Assembly: GCA_937877515.1 (NCBI GenBank)
Contig: CALFIX010000045.1
Coordinates: 1-61,511 of the forward strand
Direction of reading: 5' to 3'
Length of the DNA stretch: 61,511 bases
Origin: an uncultured Treponema sp.
GTDB taxonomy: Bacteria; Spirochaetota; Spirochaetia; Treponematales; Treponemataceae
The translations under genes and the position numbers were made by a program. Below, in pieces: positions 52,342-61,173 of this stretch; position 1 is the stretch's first letter, and the number at the start of each line of letters is the position of its first letter. Under the pieces are notes generated by a model. The model searched no databases, was not told the DNA's origin, and saw only the letters and a program-made list of their open reading frames with translations.

Positions 52342-53133
52342 CTAAAACATTCCTGGAAAAACATCACTCATTCCATAAAGATTTCCAGGCTTTAAGGTGC
52401 CGTCATTTAAAAATGAATACAAATTTTCTAAAGCATGAACTGCTCCAAAAGCAAACCCCTGGCGACTTCGGGCAGTATGAGTAAGTTCAATAGTATCAGC
52501 ACTGCTATCAAAAAACACTGTATGAGTTCCTGGAACAGAACCACAGCGTGTAGAAGAAACATGAAGCTGATTTTTTTCTGGACGAGAATGGAAGGCGTCA
52601 GTAACAAGTTCTGTCTTATTTGGATTTCCTGCCATAACACGACGAGCAATATCAATGGCAGTTCCACTAGGGCTATCAGCCTTCTGATTATGGTGCATTT
52701 CCCATACAGCTACATCGTATTCATCAAACTTACTTACAAGACGACTAGCCTCTTCTACAATCTTGTAAAAAAGATTTACTCCAATAGAAAAATTTGCACT
52801 AGTCATAATTGTTCCGCCACAGTCCTTTGCCAGAGAAGCAACCTCAGAATGAAAATCATTCCAACCCGTCGTTCCAACAACTAATGGAAGCTTTGTAGGT
52901 AAAAGAGCTTTTATGTTTGCCATAACACTGGTTGGATGAGTAAACTCTATAACGCCCTCAGCTCCGCTTTCTAAAACAGCATCGGCTAAGGCTTTTGTAT
53001 TTTCTGCAGGAACTTTTACATCTGCATCTAAAGCAATAACATCTATAGTACGCACAACTTCATTTCCACAAGAAAGGGCAGCCTCTTTTAACATGTGCCC
53101 CATTTTTCCATAACCAACTAATGCAATCTTCAT
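52342..53133 (-). CDS. dapB: 4-hydroxy-tetrahydrodipicolinate reductase
   Basis: Reduces the DapA product in diaminopimelate/lysine synthesis. 263 residues. The NAD(P) site GYGKMGHM (about 7-14) is a slightly altered GxxGxMG motif. The family signature appears as VWEMHHNQKADSPSGTA, with catalytic His and Lys near residues 150-158. It lies 21 bases downstream of lysC on the same strand, so both are read from the lysC promoter. A strong hairpin follows within the next gene's start. Confidence 0.95.
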   Translation of the reverse strand: MKIALVGYGKMGHMLKEAALSCGNEVVRTIDVIALDADVKVPAENTKALADAVLESGAEGVIEFTHPTSVMANIKALLPTKLPLVVGTTGWNDFHSEVASLAKDCGGTIMTSANFSIGVNLFYKIVEEASRLVSKFDEYDVAVWEMHHNQKADSPSGTAIDIARRVMAGNPNKTELVTDAFHSRPEKNQLHVSSTRCGSVPGTHTVFFDSSADTIELTHTARSRQGFAFGAVHALENLYSFLNDGTLKPGNLYGMSDVFPGMF

Positions 53134-53154
53134 ACGCTTACCCTCTCTTTTTAT

Positions 53155-54489
53155 TCAGCAAAAAAAAGCCTCATGCAGAACACGAACAACTTCATCAGTC
53201 TGAGCACTTTCTACAATAAAGCTTATATTTACCTTGCTGGCACCCTGACTTATCATCTGAACATTAATACCGGCTTTACTTAATGCAGAAAACGCACTAG
53301 ACAAAATGCTGGAAGAATGTCCTGCATCACAAATTATTGTAACGATAGATTTTCCACTATTTGCATGAACTTCCGCAACACGGCTTAAATCCTCCATAAG
53401 ACCTGTAAGATTTTTCTTGACGGCAGAAGTATTTACTGTAAGGCTTACAGAAACTTCACTGGTTGCAATTACATCAATACTAACTTCCCACTTTAAGAAC
53501 TGATTAAACACATGAGCCAAAAAACCGCTGGCTCCAAGCATGCGGCTGGACTGAATATCTATAAGAGTAATATCCTTAACGCTTGTAATTGCAGTAACGG
53601 GAGGCTTTGCACCGGAATGTGCTTCTACAATAAGAGAACCCGGACTCTTTATATTATAGCTGTTCTTTACCCTGACAGGAGTTCCAGTCTTGCGGCATGG
53701 AATCATACTGCGGGGATGTAAAACCTGAGAGCCGAACATTGCAAGCTCCTGAGCTTCTTCATAAGTAACTTCACTAACAGGGTGGGCATTTTTTACAACG
53801 CGCGGATCAGCTGTTAAAATACCGTCCACATCTTTCCAGGTTTGAATTTCATCAACTCTAAGTGCAGCACCTATCATTGTTGCACTTAAATCAGAACCGC
53901 CACGACCCAAAGTTGTGATTGTTCCGTTTTTATCTTTTGCAATAAAACCTGTTACAATTGGAATGGCTTTTGTTTCACCATTTTTGTAGCCGTTTAATGC
54001 ACGAGGAATATTCTCCCAAACTTCATCTAAAAGTTCGGCCGCCATAAAACAGCTGTCACTTACCATACCAATATCCCATGCATCGTAATGAGTGGCATCA
54101 ATGCCGAGCTTGCAAAGATAAGACGCCATCATACGGACACTCATCCTCTCACCGAAAGAAACAAGGTAATCTCTTGTGCGTTTTGTAAGTTCTTTAAGCA
54201 TGGAAATACCAGTGAGCAAAGTTTTTAATTCTGCTAAAAGGTCAGAAATTTCCGGAACTTCAATACCTAACTCTTTTGCAGTTTCCCAATGTAGTTTTTC
54301 AATTTTTGCAATATCAACTTTGCCGGCTACAGCTTCATCAGCAGCTTCTAAAAGATGATCTGTAGTGTCCCCCATTGCACTTAATACAACAACAGGCTTT
54401 GACTCTTTGTATGCCGAAATTATTTCTGCTACATGACGGATTCTCTCCGCATTTGCGACTGAAGAGCCGCCAAATTTCATTACTATCAT
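53155..54489 (-). CDS. lysC: aspartate kinase
   Basis: First step of the aspartate pathway. 444 residues. The N-terminal KFGGSS (5-10) and TTLGRGGSDLSATMIGAAL are the kinase signatures, and WKDVDGILTADPRVV follows. Two C-terminal ACT domains (about 300-444) imply feedback control by lysine or threonine. No lysine riboswitch is present. The promoter TTGTAA-N17-TATAAT ends seven bases before the ATG, leaving no room for a leader or Shine-Dalgarno. dapB follows after 21 bases. Confidence 0.95.
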   Translation of the reverse strand: MIVMKFGGSSVANAERIRHVAEIISAYKESKPVVVLSAMGDTTDHLLEAADEAVAGKVDIAKIEKLHWETAKELGIEVPEISDLLAELKTLLTGISMLKELTKRTRDYLVSFGERMSVRMMASYLCKLGIDATHYDAWDIGMVSDSCFMAAELLDEVWENIPRALNGYKNGETKAIPIVTGFIAKDKNGTITTLGRGGSDLSATMIGAALRVDEIQTWKDVDGILTADPRVVKNAHPVSEVTYEEAQELAMFGSQVLHPRSMIPCRKTGTPVRVKNSYNIKSPGSLIVEAHSGAKPPVTAITSVKDITLIDIQSSRMLGASGFLAHVFNQFLKWEVSIDVIATSEVSVSLTVNTSAVKKNLTGLMEDLSRVAEVHANSGKSIVTIICDAGHSSSILSSAFSALSKAGINVQMISQGASKVNISFIVESAQTDEVVRVLHEAFFC

Positions 54490-54496
54490 ACGCGTG

Positions 54497-54525
54497 ATTA
54501 TAGCGAAATGTAAAAGAGGTTACAA
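54497..54525 (-). promoter_or_regulatory. promoter of lysC-dapB, leaderless layout with GC-rich discriminator
   Basis: Minus strand: TTGTAA (54525-54520), 17 bases, TATAAT (54502-54497), CACGCGT, ATG. The predicted start lies on or next to the A of ATG. Confidence 0.7.
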
Positions 54526-54567
54526 GAACAGCGGCAAAACCAGACAGGGCTATTGCAAACGCTAAAT

Positions 54568-56511
54568 CTATACAGAAACAAAGTCTACAGTCAGTTCTGG
54601 AAGATTTATATTTGTAGCACGCACTGTTACGCTTTCATTTAATTCAACTTCTTTTTCCGGAATAAAAAACGTTTCCATACCTAAAGAAGGAATATACCAC
54701 TGAGGCATTTTTCCACTCTTATCTACACAAAGTGCTTCTCCAGTCCATTCAGGGTTTTGCAAAAGATAAACAAGCGTCCAGTGAGCCGTACTTTTTCGTT
54801 CTGCACTACGAGCTGCCATTGCGCTTGCGTCCCCTTCGCTTACACGCATTAAGACAGTATCCTTATCTAAAAGCTCTCTCTTATCTAAAAAAGCACGTAG
54901 CTGCTGATGAGCAATCAAATCTCCATAACGACGCAAAGGACTTGTTACCTGAGTATACATATTAAGTCCAAGGCCACAGTGCATTCCAGGAGTAACACCT
55001 ACAGAACGGCGGCGCATACATCTTCTGAGTCTGAACTCTCGAGCAAGTCCATCTGGTAATTCATCGGGAATAGCAGGTTCTTCTTGACTAACAAAAGGGA
55101 AAGGTATGCCATTTTTAAATGCAAATTTTGCAGCACCTTCACCTGCCAGAAGCATCATCTCTCTGATCATTTCTGTACTTTTTGGAGAAGAAACATTTTC
55201 TATGCTGACTTTTTTTGTTTCCGGTTCTACCATAATGTGAACTTCTGGAATGTCAATCTGAACGGCACCTGATTTTTTTCTGCGTTCTTCATTTTTCCTG
55301 GCTATTTCAAACAAAGGCTTCAGACATTCACTTTCCATAAGTTCATCAGCCTTAATATATGTCAGACGCTTTACATTCACCAATGTCTTAAAGACTTCAC
55401 ACTCTTCTATGGAACCGTCTTCATTAAGCTTTATTCTAAAGCTAAGAGCACGACTTTTTTCTTTTAAGCCAAGAGCATAATCCTCCAGCGAATCTTCAGA
55501 CAGCATGCGGCTGGCTCCCTCTGGTAAATACAAAGTAGCACCTCTAGCCCTTGCAGCCTTATCTATTACTGAATCAGGAAGAACTGTGCTGGAGGGATCT
55601 GCAATATGAACCCAAAGATACTCACCGTCAAATGCAACCGCATCATCAGGATCCGTAGACCACTCGCTATCTATTGCATAACTTACACCCGGCACTTCTA
55701 ATCTTTCTTCTTCTGGTGGACTAGAAAGAGTTTCCTGCGCGCTTTGCATGGAAAGCCCCCACCGTACAGGATAAGGATTTCTTGTAATAGGCCATACGCC
55801 CGTATCAAGCAACAGTTTATGAGCCTTTTCTGGTGTTTCTTTTATATGAGCGTCATGCATCGTTCTGCTCTTGTCGGTTTTTCCTAACGCCAAAGCCTCT
55901 ACATCTGTCATATAGCGAGAATCTTCCGGCAAGATTTTTTTTTCCTTCAGTCGTTTAATAAACGCATTTCTAAGTTCAGCTTCTTTTCCCTTTTCATCTG
56001 CCTTGCGTACAAGATTTTCTATTTCTTCTTCACTTCGTGGAATAAAAACCAGGTGCCCGTCCATGGAATCTTTTAAGCTCTGAGAAAAATAAACAGTATT
56101 CTTCAGAGCACAAAAAAGGCACCAGGCGTCATCAGGAAGACACTCTCCATGAAACAACGTGGCTAATTCCAAAAATGTTACAGATTCACTTTTTGTTTCT
56201 TCATCGGAAGTTAATAGCGACCATGCTTCTTTTATTTCTTGAGAAAGAGAGTTTTTTGAATCTAAGTCATACATTTCTTCTGCTTTTGGAGCTAATGATG
56301 CTTTTTGAACAACAGCCTCTAAAGAAGAAACTGGAGCATCTAAAAATTTTATTATATCTTTTGAGCGTACATTTTGAGTTGCATAAACGGCACCTTTTGT
56401 TTCTGTCTTAGGAGCCTGCTCGTATTTAACCGTAAATTTTCCATTTTCTACATTTGAAACAACAACAGCCGGAGCATTTTTATATAAAACAAGTACATTC
56501 TCTTTAATCAT
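54568..56511 (-). CDS. RNB-domain exoribonuclease (RNase II/R family)
   Basis: 647 residues. An N-terminal region of about 240 residues without clear cold-shock motifs precedes the catalytic RNB domain. That begins AIDSEWSTDPDDAVAFDG, where the clustered Asp bind magnesium, and continues through ARARGATLYLPEG and YTQVTSPLRRYGDLIAHQQL. A short S1-like tail follows. It is shorter than RNase R and lacks its basic tail, nearer to RNase II. The gene is divergent from the GGDEF gene, with overlapping -35 boxes; its -10 ends eight bases before the ATG. Confidence 0.9.
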   Translation of the reverse strand: MIKENVLVLYKNAPAVVVSNVENGKFTVKYEQAPKTETKGAVYATQNVRSKDIIKFLDAPVSSLEAVVQKASLAPKAEEMYDLDSKNSLSQEIKEAWSLLTSDEETKSESVTFLELATLFHGECLPDDAWCLFCALKNTVYFSQSLKDSMDGHLVFIPRSEEEIENLVRKADEKGKEAELRNAFIKRLKEKKILPEDSRYMTDVEALALGKTDKSRTMHDAHIKETPEKAHKLLLDTGVWPITRNPYPVRWGLSMQSAQETLSSPPEEERLEVPGVSYAIDSEWSTDPDDAVAFDGEYLWVHIADPSSTVLPDSVIDKAARARGATLYLPEGASRMLSEDSLEDYALGLKEKSRALSFRIKLNEDGSIEECEVFKTLVNVKRLTYIKADELMESECLKPLFEIARKNEERRKKSGAVQIDIPEVHIMVEPETKKVSIENVSSPKSTEMIREMMLLAGEGAAKFAFKNGIPFPFVSQEEPAIPDELPDGLAREFRLRRCMRRRSVGVTPGMHCGLGLNMYTQVTSPLRRYGDLIAHQQLRAFLDKRELLDKDTVLMRVSEGDASAMAARSAERKSTAHWTLVYLLQNPEWTGEALCVDKSGKMPQWYIPSLGMETFFIPEKEVELNESVTVRATNINLPELTVDFVSV

Positions 56512-56519
56512 AGAAAGGC

Positions 56520-56548
56520 ATTTTACAAAAAATTTGTAAGATGGACAA
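56520..56548 (-). promoter_or_regulatory. promoter of the RNB nuclease gene, short-leader layout
   Basis: Minus strand: TTGTCC (56548-56543), 17 bases, TAAAAT (56525-56520), eight bases, ATG 56511. Its -35 shares bases with that of the divergent GGDEF promoter. Confidence 0.55.
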
Positions 56549-56570
56549 CAGACGCATTAAAGTTTATAAT
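56542..56570 (+). promoter_or_regulatory. promoter of the GGDEF gene, leaderless layout
   Basis: TGGACA (56542-56547), 17 bases, TATAAT (56565-56570), seven bases, ATG 56578. No Shine-Dalgarno. Confidence 0.7.
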
Positions 56571-56577
56571 GTAACCA

Positions 56578-58005
56578 ATGGAAGAAAAAACAAAAATAAA
56601 AAAACCTTTAAAACGCAGTCTTATTTTAGGCAGTGTTTTTACAGTTGTAATTTTATGCCTTACAGTAGAATCAATTGGAATCTCTATTTTTAGAGGAACA
56701 ATACAATCTAATTACGAAACATACATTCAAGACTTGCTAAACTTTACAATGACGGCAATTGATGCAGACGACTTAGAGCAATGCATAGAAACCTTAACTC
56801 CTTCAGAAAAATACAATAAACTTCAGAAACTCTTGAATACCATAAAAGAAACACATGAAATAGACTCCATTTATATAATTCTTCCGCTTTCAACAGAAAA
56901 AAAAGACAACATGATGAACATAATGGCTGGAGTTTCAGAATATGAAAGAAACAACATGCCAGAAAACATAACACACCTTGGAAAGCTTACCGGAGAAACT
57001 TACCCTCCGGAAACTGTAAGTCTTTACCAAAGCGGAATGAACCGCAGAAAGAGAGTAACATTCTTCAGAACAAATTTTAAAAAATTCAATGACAGCTACA
57101 TCGGGGTAAAACCAATTTTAAACTCCAGAGGAATTCCTATTGCACTTCTCTGCGTAGACATTGCAATGTCAGAATTAAAAAACTCTATAGCAGACTTTGC
57201 ACTTTTAAATCTAATCGGACTGATTCTCTCAAGTGGAATACTCTTATTTGTAATCATCAGATGGTTAAAAAAACATATCATACTCCCTATAAATGCATTA
57301 GAAGAATCCATTAGCAATTATGCTGCAGACGCTCATGATGCAAAAACTTCTTCCGAGCTAACTCTTATAAAACCAGAAATAATTCATTCTCATGACGAAA
57401 TAGAATCTCTTGCAGACTCCATTGTTCTAATGTCAGAGGATCTAAAAACTTACATGGAAAGCATGTTAAACGCTTCCTCCAAAGTAGAAAATTTAAAAAA
57501 GTACATAAACCAGGTAGATGAGCTTACATTTAAAGACACTCTTACTTCCGTAAAAAATAAAATGGCTTATGAGAAAGCAAAAAAACGTCTTGATTGGGAC
57601 ATTATAAATCACAATGCAAAGCTTTCTCTCGTAATGGCAGACCTAAACTATTCAAAGAACATAAACGAAACTTACGGGCATGAATATGGCGACAGTTATA
57701 TTCAGAAGGCATGTAAGATGATTTGCAACACTTTTCAACACTCTCCTGTTTACCGCATAGGAGGTGATGAGTTTTTAGTTATTACAGAAAATGAAGATTT
57801 GACAAATTGCAAAACTCTCGTAGAAACCCTAAAAAAAGAAGCGAGTATAACTTACAACGACAACGCTCTTCAACCATGGGAAAAAATTTCCTTAGCAATT
57901 GGCGTTGCTTATTACAATGAAAGCTTAGATTCTTCCATCGACGACATTTTTAAAAGAGCTCACAAAGAGATGATAAAAGACAAGGCTCTGTCAAAGTCTC
58001 TCTAA
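56578..58005 (+). CDS. membrane-bound GGDEF diguanylate cyclase
   Basis: Makes cyclic-di-GMP from GTP. 475 residues: a membrane helix (about 13-36), an extracytoplasmic sensor region (about 40-200), a second helix (about 208-232), a HAMP-like linker, a short coiled coil and a C-terminal GGDEF domain (about 320-475). The active site reads RIGGDEF with GGDEF at 395-399, and DLNYSKNINETYGHEYGD supplies the metal/GTP region. No RxxD inhibitory site is seen at the usual place. The sensed signal is unknown. The 3' end overlaps the convergent hypothetical gene by 15 bases. Confidence 0.92.
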   Translation: MEEKTKIKKPLKRSLILGSVFTVVILCLTVESIGISIFRGTIQSNYETYIQDLLNFTMTAIDADDLEQCIETLTPSEKYNKLQKLLNTIKETHEIDSIYIILPLSTEKKDNMMNIMAGVSEYERNNMPENITHLGKLTGETYPPETVSLYQSGMNRRKRVTFFRTNFKKFNDSYIGVKPILNSRGIPIALLCVDIAMSELKNSIADFALLNLIGLILSSGILLFVIIRWLKKHIILPINALEESISNYAADAHDAKTSSELTLIKPEIIHSHDEIESLADSIVLMSEDLKTYMESMLNASSKVENLKKYINQVDELTFKDTLTSVKNKMAYEKAKKRLDWDIINHNAKLSLVMADLNYSKNINETYGHEYGDSYIQKACKMICNTFQHSPVYRIGGDEFLVITENEDLTNCKTLVETLKKEASITYNDNALQPWEKISLAIGVAYYNESLDSSIDDIFKRAHKEMIKDKALSKSL

Positions 58006-58434
58006 AAAGCTGTCTACGAGTTCTATACGAGAAAATCCATCCACCTCGAACTGATGAAATCTTCCCTGTACAATAATTTCATCATTGACAGATGGATAGT
58101 CTTCAGGGTATTCATGTTTTCCAGAAAGTCTAAATGCAAGTCCCTGTGCACAACACGCCGTAGCGTCCTGCACTATGCAGGAAAACGAATTCTGAATTTC
58201 TCCATTTTCATCTTCGTAGGTAAATACGTAAAATTTTCCCTTAATGCGGACAAGCTTTCCCTCATATTCTTCAGGCGATATAAGCATATTAAAAACTTGT
58301 GCATAAACAAATGTAGGGCTCATTCTAGTAATATCAACATCAACTTTAGGCTCCAAAGCAAAAGCTCTTAAACAAAAAACAAAGCCTATAACCAAAAACA
58401 GAATCAGTTTTTTTTCAAAAATGTTTTTTTTCAT
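57991..58434 (-). CDS. hypothetical exported protein, flagellar-operon tail
   Basis: 147 residues. A signal peptide (about 8-27, ending AFA) is followed by a small beta-rich domain containing EYEGKLVRIKGKFYVF and VNDEIIVQGRFHQFE, which looks OB-fold-like. The CIVQDATACCAQG segment has paired Cys that might bind metal or form a disulfide. GGAG precedes the ATG and fliJ lies 16 bases upstream, so it is likely cotranscribed with the flagellar export genes. I do not recognise a named family. Confidence 0.75.
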   Translation of the reverse strand: MKKNIFEKKLILFLVIGFVFCLRAFALEPKVDVDITRMSPTFVYAQVFNMLISPEEYEGKLVRIKGKFYVFTYEDENGEIQNSFSCIVQDATACCAQGLAFRLSGKHEYPEDYPSVNDEIIVQGRFHQFEVDGFSRIELVDSFLERL

Positions 58435-58450
58435 TCAATTCTCCAAAAAA

Positions 58451-58885
58451 TTATAAAACGCCAGAAGCAAACTGACTTGTTACTATATCGTCTGTATTTA
58501 TTTCTTCTTCCTTTTGCATTTCTTTTTTCCAGTCTGAAAATTTTCTTTCTCTTAACTTTTCAAGCACCTTTACTTTCTTCATAGCCTCTTGCATTATTTT
58601 ACGTTTTTCTTCTGCAACAAGTTCTGCCTGGGCTTTTTCTTTTAAAAAGAAATCCCTTTTTTGTCTAAGCCAGAAAAAATAAGATTCAGCCTGAGCCCTA
58701 AATTCAAAATCATTATTAGAATTACAGGACTCTGTCATTGCAGCATATTTTTCTGCTACTTCATCAAGATTATTTTGTATTCTAGCAACTTCAGCATTAG
58801 CTTTACCAAGTTCCAGTTCGGCCTCGCTTTGCTCAAAACGCCTAAGTTCAAGAATTTTTTCCATAGAAAAAACAAATTTTTTCAT
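58451..58885 (-). CDS. fliJ: flagellar export protein FliJ
   Basis: 144 residues, almost entirely predicted coiled coil with heavy Glu/Lys/Arg content, opening KKFVFSMEKILELRRFEQSE, which is typical for FliJ. It is the central stalk-like cofactor of the FliI ATPase and an escort for export chaperones. It begins five bases after fliI. Assignment rests on length, coiled-coil nature, N-terminal motif and position. Confidence 0.88.
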   Translation of the reverse strand: MKKFVFSMEKILELRRFEQSEAELELGKANAEVARIQNNLDEVAEKYAAMTESCNSNNDFEFRAQAESYFFWLRQKRDFFLKEKAQAELVAEEKRKIMQEAMKKVKVLEKLRERKFSDWKKEMQKEEEINTDDIVTSQFASGVL

Positions 58886-58890
58886 AACTT

Positions 58891-60207
58891 CTAAAGCTCT
58901 ATACCGCTAAGCTCCGAAAGTTTCTGAAGCGTATCTTCCATGGTACATTTTTCTTCTGGTTTCTGGCATAAAAAAGAATCAATTGCAACATGATGGTCTA
59001 CAGCCTCATCAACTTCCTGAGATGCTCCCCTCTGGTAAACACCTGCTGTAATAAATTCTTCCTGATGTTCATAAACTGCCATCCAGTGTTTTACAAGAGA
59101 AGAAGCTTTCTTTTCCTGACTAGACGAAACTGAGTTCATAAGGCGACTTATACTTTTTAAAACATCAATTGCCGGATAATGCTGTCGTGAGGCAAGAGAA
59201 CGGCTTAACACAATATGACCATCCAAAACACCGCGAACAGTGTCGCTTACAGGCTCGTCGAAATCATCACCGTCAACTAAAACTGTATAAATACCAGTTA
59301 TTGTTCCCCTGTCATTTGCTCCTGCTCTTTCTAAAAGCTGTTGAGTAGTTGTAAAAGCACTTGCAGGATACCCTCTTCTCTGAGGTGGCTCACCATTTAG
59401 AGTTCCAATATCTCTTTCTGCCTGTGCAAAACGTGTAACACTATCCATCATAAGCATTACATCTTTTCCCTGATCTCTAAAATATTCTGCAATTGCCGTA
59501 GCAACATAGGCAGCCCGTATCTTGGAAACAGGAGTTTCAGAACCACTGGAAAAAACAACAACAGAACGCTTTAGCCCCTCTTCACCTAAATCTTTTTGCA
59601 AAAACTCAGGAATTTCGCGGCCACGTTCTCCAACTAAAGCTATAACATTTATGTCTGCATTTGTATTTCTTGCAATGGTAGAAAGCAAAGTACTTTTTCC
59701 AACTCCACTACCGGCAAAAATACCAACACGCTGCCCCTTTGCTATAGTAAGTAAAGAATCTATTGCACGAACACCTGTTGTAATTTTTTGAGTTAACGGA
59801 GTTCTGGAAAGCGGATCCGGTGCATTTTTTACAGCAGGATAAAAAGCAGAACAAGAAATATTTCCTTTCCCATCACATACTTTTCCTCGAGAATTTAAAA
59901 CGCGGCCAAGCAATTCACTTCCAACAGGAACTTCCAGAAGCTTACCGCTTGCAGTAACGACGCAGCCTTCTTCAACACCTTCTGTGCTTTCATAAGCCAT
60001 AAGCTTTACAATTTTTCCTTCAAAGCCAACAACTTCTGCGTCAATCAAATGGCCTTTTGAAATTTCTATCGTACACATTTCGCCAACTACAGAACGAGGT
60101 CCCAAACTTTGTATTAAAAGACCTTTTACGGCAACAACCTTTCCCGTGTACTTTATGGTTTCAGTTCTTTCTACATTGTGAATATATTTATCAAAAAAAG
60201 ACTCCAT
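58891..60207 (-). CDS. fliI: flagellum-specific ATP synthase FliI
   Basis: ATPase of the flagellar type III export apparatus. 438 residues, normal length. Walker A GIFAGSGVGKST, catalytic Glu in VGERGREI, Walker B DVMLMMDSVTRFA, and the FliI-specific NGEPPQRRGYPASAF stretch are intact. GGGGAAAG lies before the ATG. Upstream fliH and downstream fliJ encode its regulator and stalk. Confidence 0.97.
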   Translation of the reverse strand: MESFFDKYIHNVERTETIKYTGKVVAVKGLLIQSLGPRSVVGEMCTIEISKGHLIDAEVVGFEGKIVKLMAYESTEGVEEGCVVTASGKLLEVPVGSELLGRVLNSRGKVCDGKGNISCSAFYPAVKNAPDPLSRTPLTQKITTGVRAIDSLLTIAKGQRVGIFAGSGVGKSTLLSTIARNTNADINVIALVGERGREIPEFLQKDLGEEGLKRSVVVFSSGSETPVSKIRAAYVATAIAEYFRDQGKDVMLMMDSVTRFAQAERDIGTLNGEPPQRRGYPASAFTTTQQLLERAGANDRGTITGIYTVLVDGDDFDEPVSDTVRGVLDGHIVLSRSLASRQHYPAIDVLKSISRLMNSVSSSQEKKASSLVKHWMAVYEHQEEFITAGVYQRGASQEVDEAVDHHVAIDSFLCQKPEEKCTMEDTLQKLSELSGIEL

Positions 60208-60225
60208 ACTTTCCCCTGATCTTCT

Positions 60226-61158
60226 TTATGCATCCGGGTTTTGAAGGTCGCTCTTATTTACAGTTTTTATTGGTGCAACTTCAAGAATCTTATTTTCTAA
60301 TTCTGTCAGCTGGCTTGCAATACGTGCATCTATTGCTCCAAAATCTGTTTCTACAATACAACCGCCACGCTCTACAGAACTGTCTTCTACAACAGAAACA
60401 TTTTGAATACTTTCTACGCTATGAATAAAATCACTTATGTGCTCTGTTGTAAGCTTAACATCCGCAAGGTTAACACGCAAAGTAACGTCGCCGCGGCCAC
60501 GAACTTTTTTTAGTGCCTGCACGACATTTGCCATAACAACCTGCCGCTGATTCTCGCTCATTATTTTTACAACTTTACGTGTCATTAAAAGTACAAGATC
60601 TACAACCTGCTGTTCAGTTCCATCTAAAATTTCCTGCCTCTTAGCCTGAACCGCATCAATCATCTTATGGAGCCGCTCTACAAGACGTTTGGCCTCTTCA
60701 TTACCTTCAGTAAAACCGGTTTCTCTTCCAAGCTCAAAACCTTCATTCTTTGCTTTCGCTCTAATTTCCTGTTCTTCTGCATGTGCCTTAGAAATTATAT
60801 CTTGAGCATCAAGATTTGCCTTTGCAATAATCTGTTCTGCATCATTCTTTGCAGTATTTTTTATAATTTGAGCCTGATCCGACTGCTGCTTAACCTGTTC
60901 AAAAGCTGAGCTTTCTGCATTCTTTACAATCTGGTCAGCGGCAGCCTGAGCTTCACTTAACATTCGGGCTTTTTCTGCTTCCCACTGAACTTTAAAAGCT
61001 TCTGCCTCTCTACGCAAATCATCCGCAGTAGGACCTGTGTATTCAGGCTCTTCTTCTGGTTCTTCTTCTTCTGTAGAAGCAAACTCTCTGGTAAGTTTTA
61101 AGAGAACTCTTTCATCTTTTTTTGTAACCTGATTCGGCCTAAATACACTCTGTGCCAT
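60226..61158 (-). CDS. fliH: flagellar assembly protein FliH
   Basis: 310 residues. A long acidic and coiled-coil N-terminal half (about 25-165, with TEEEEPEEEPE and many Ala/Glu/Lys) is followed by a C-terminal V-ATPase-E-like domain (about 180-290, VVDLVLLMTRKVVKI). FliH binds FliI and docks it to the C-ring and export gate. It is longer than enteric FliH (about 235), mostly through the coiled coil. It sits between fliG and fliI. Confidence 0.9.
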   Translation of the reverse strand: MAQSVFRPNQVTKKDERVLLKLTREFASTEEEEPEEEPEYTGPTADDLRREAEAFKVQWEAEKARMLSEAQAAADQIVKNAESSAFEQVKQQSDQAQIIKNTAKNDAEQIIAKANLDAQDIISKAHAEEQEIRAKAKNEGFELGRETGFTEGNEEAKRLVERLHKMIDAVQAKRQEILDGTEQQVVDLVLLMTRKVVKIMSENQRQVVMANVVQALKKVRGRGDVTLRVNLADVKLTTEHISDFIHSVESIQNVSVVEDSSVERGGCIVETDFGAIDARIASQLTELENKILEVAPIKTVNKSDLQNPDA

Positions 61159-61173
61159 CGCACCACTCCATTA

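Noticed and set aside
54490..54567. Lysine riboswitch upstream of lysC
   Set aside because: The 78-base spacer is too short, lacks L-box motifs, and the promoter abuts the ATG.
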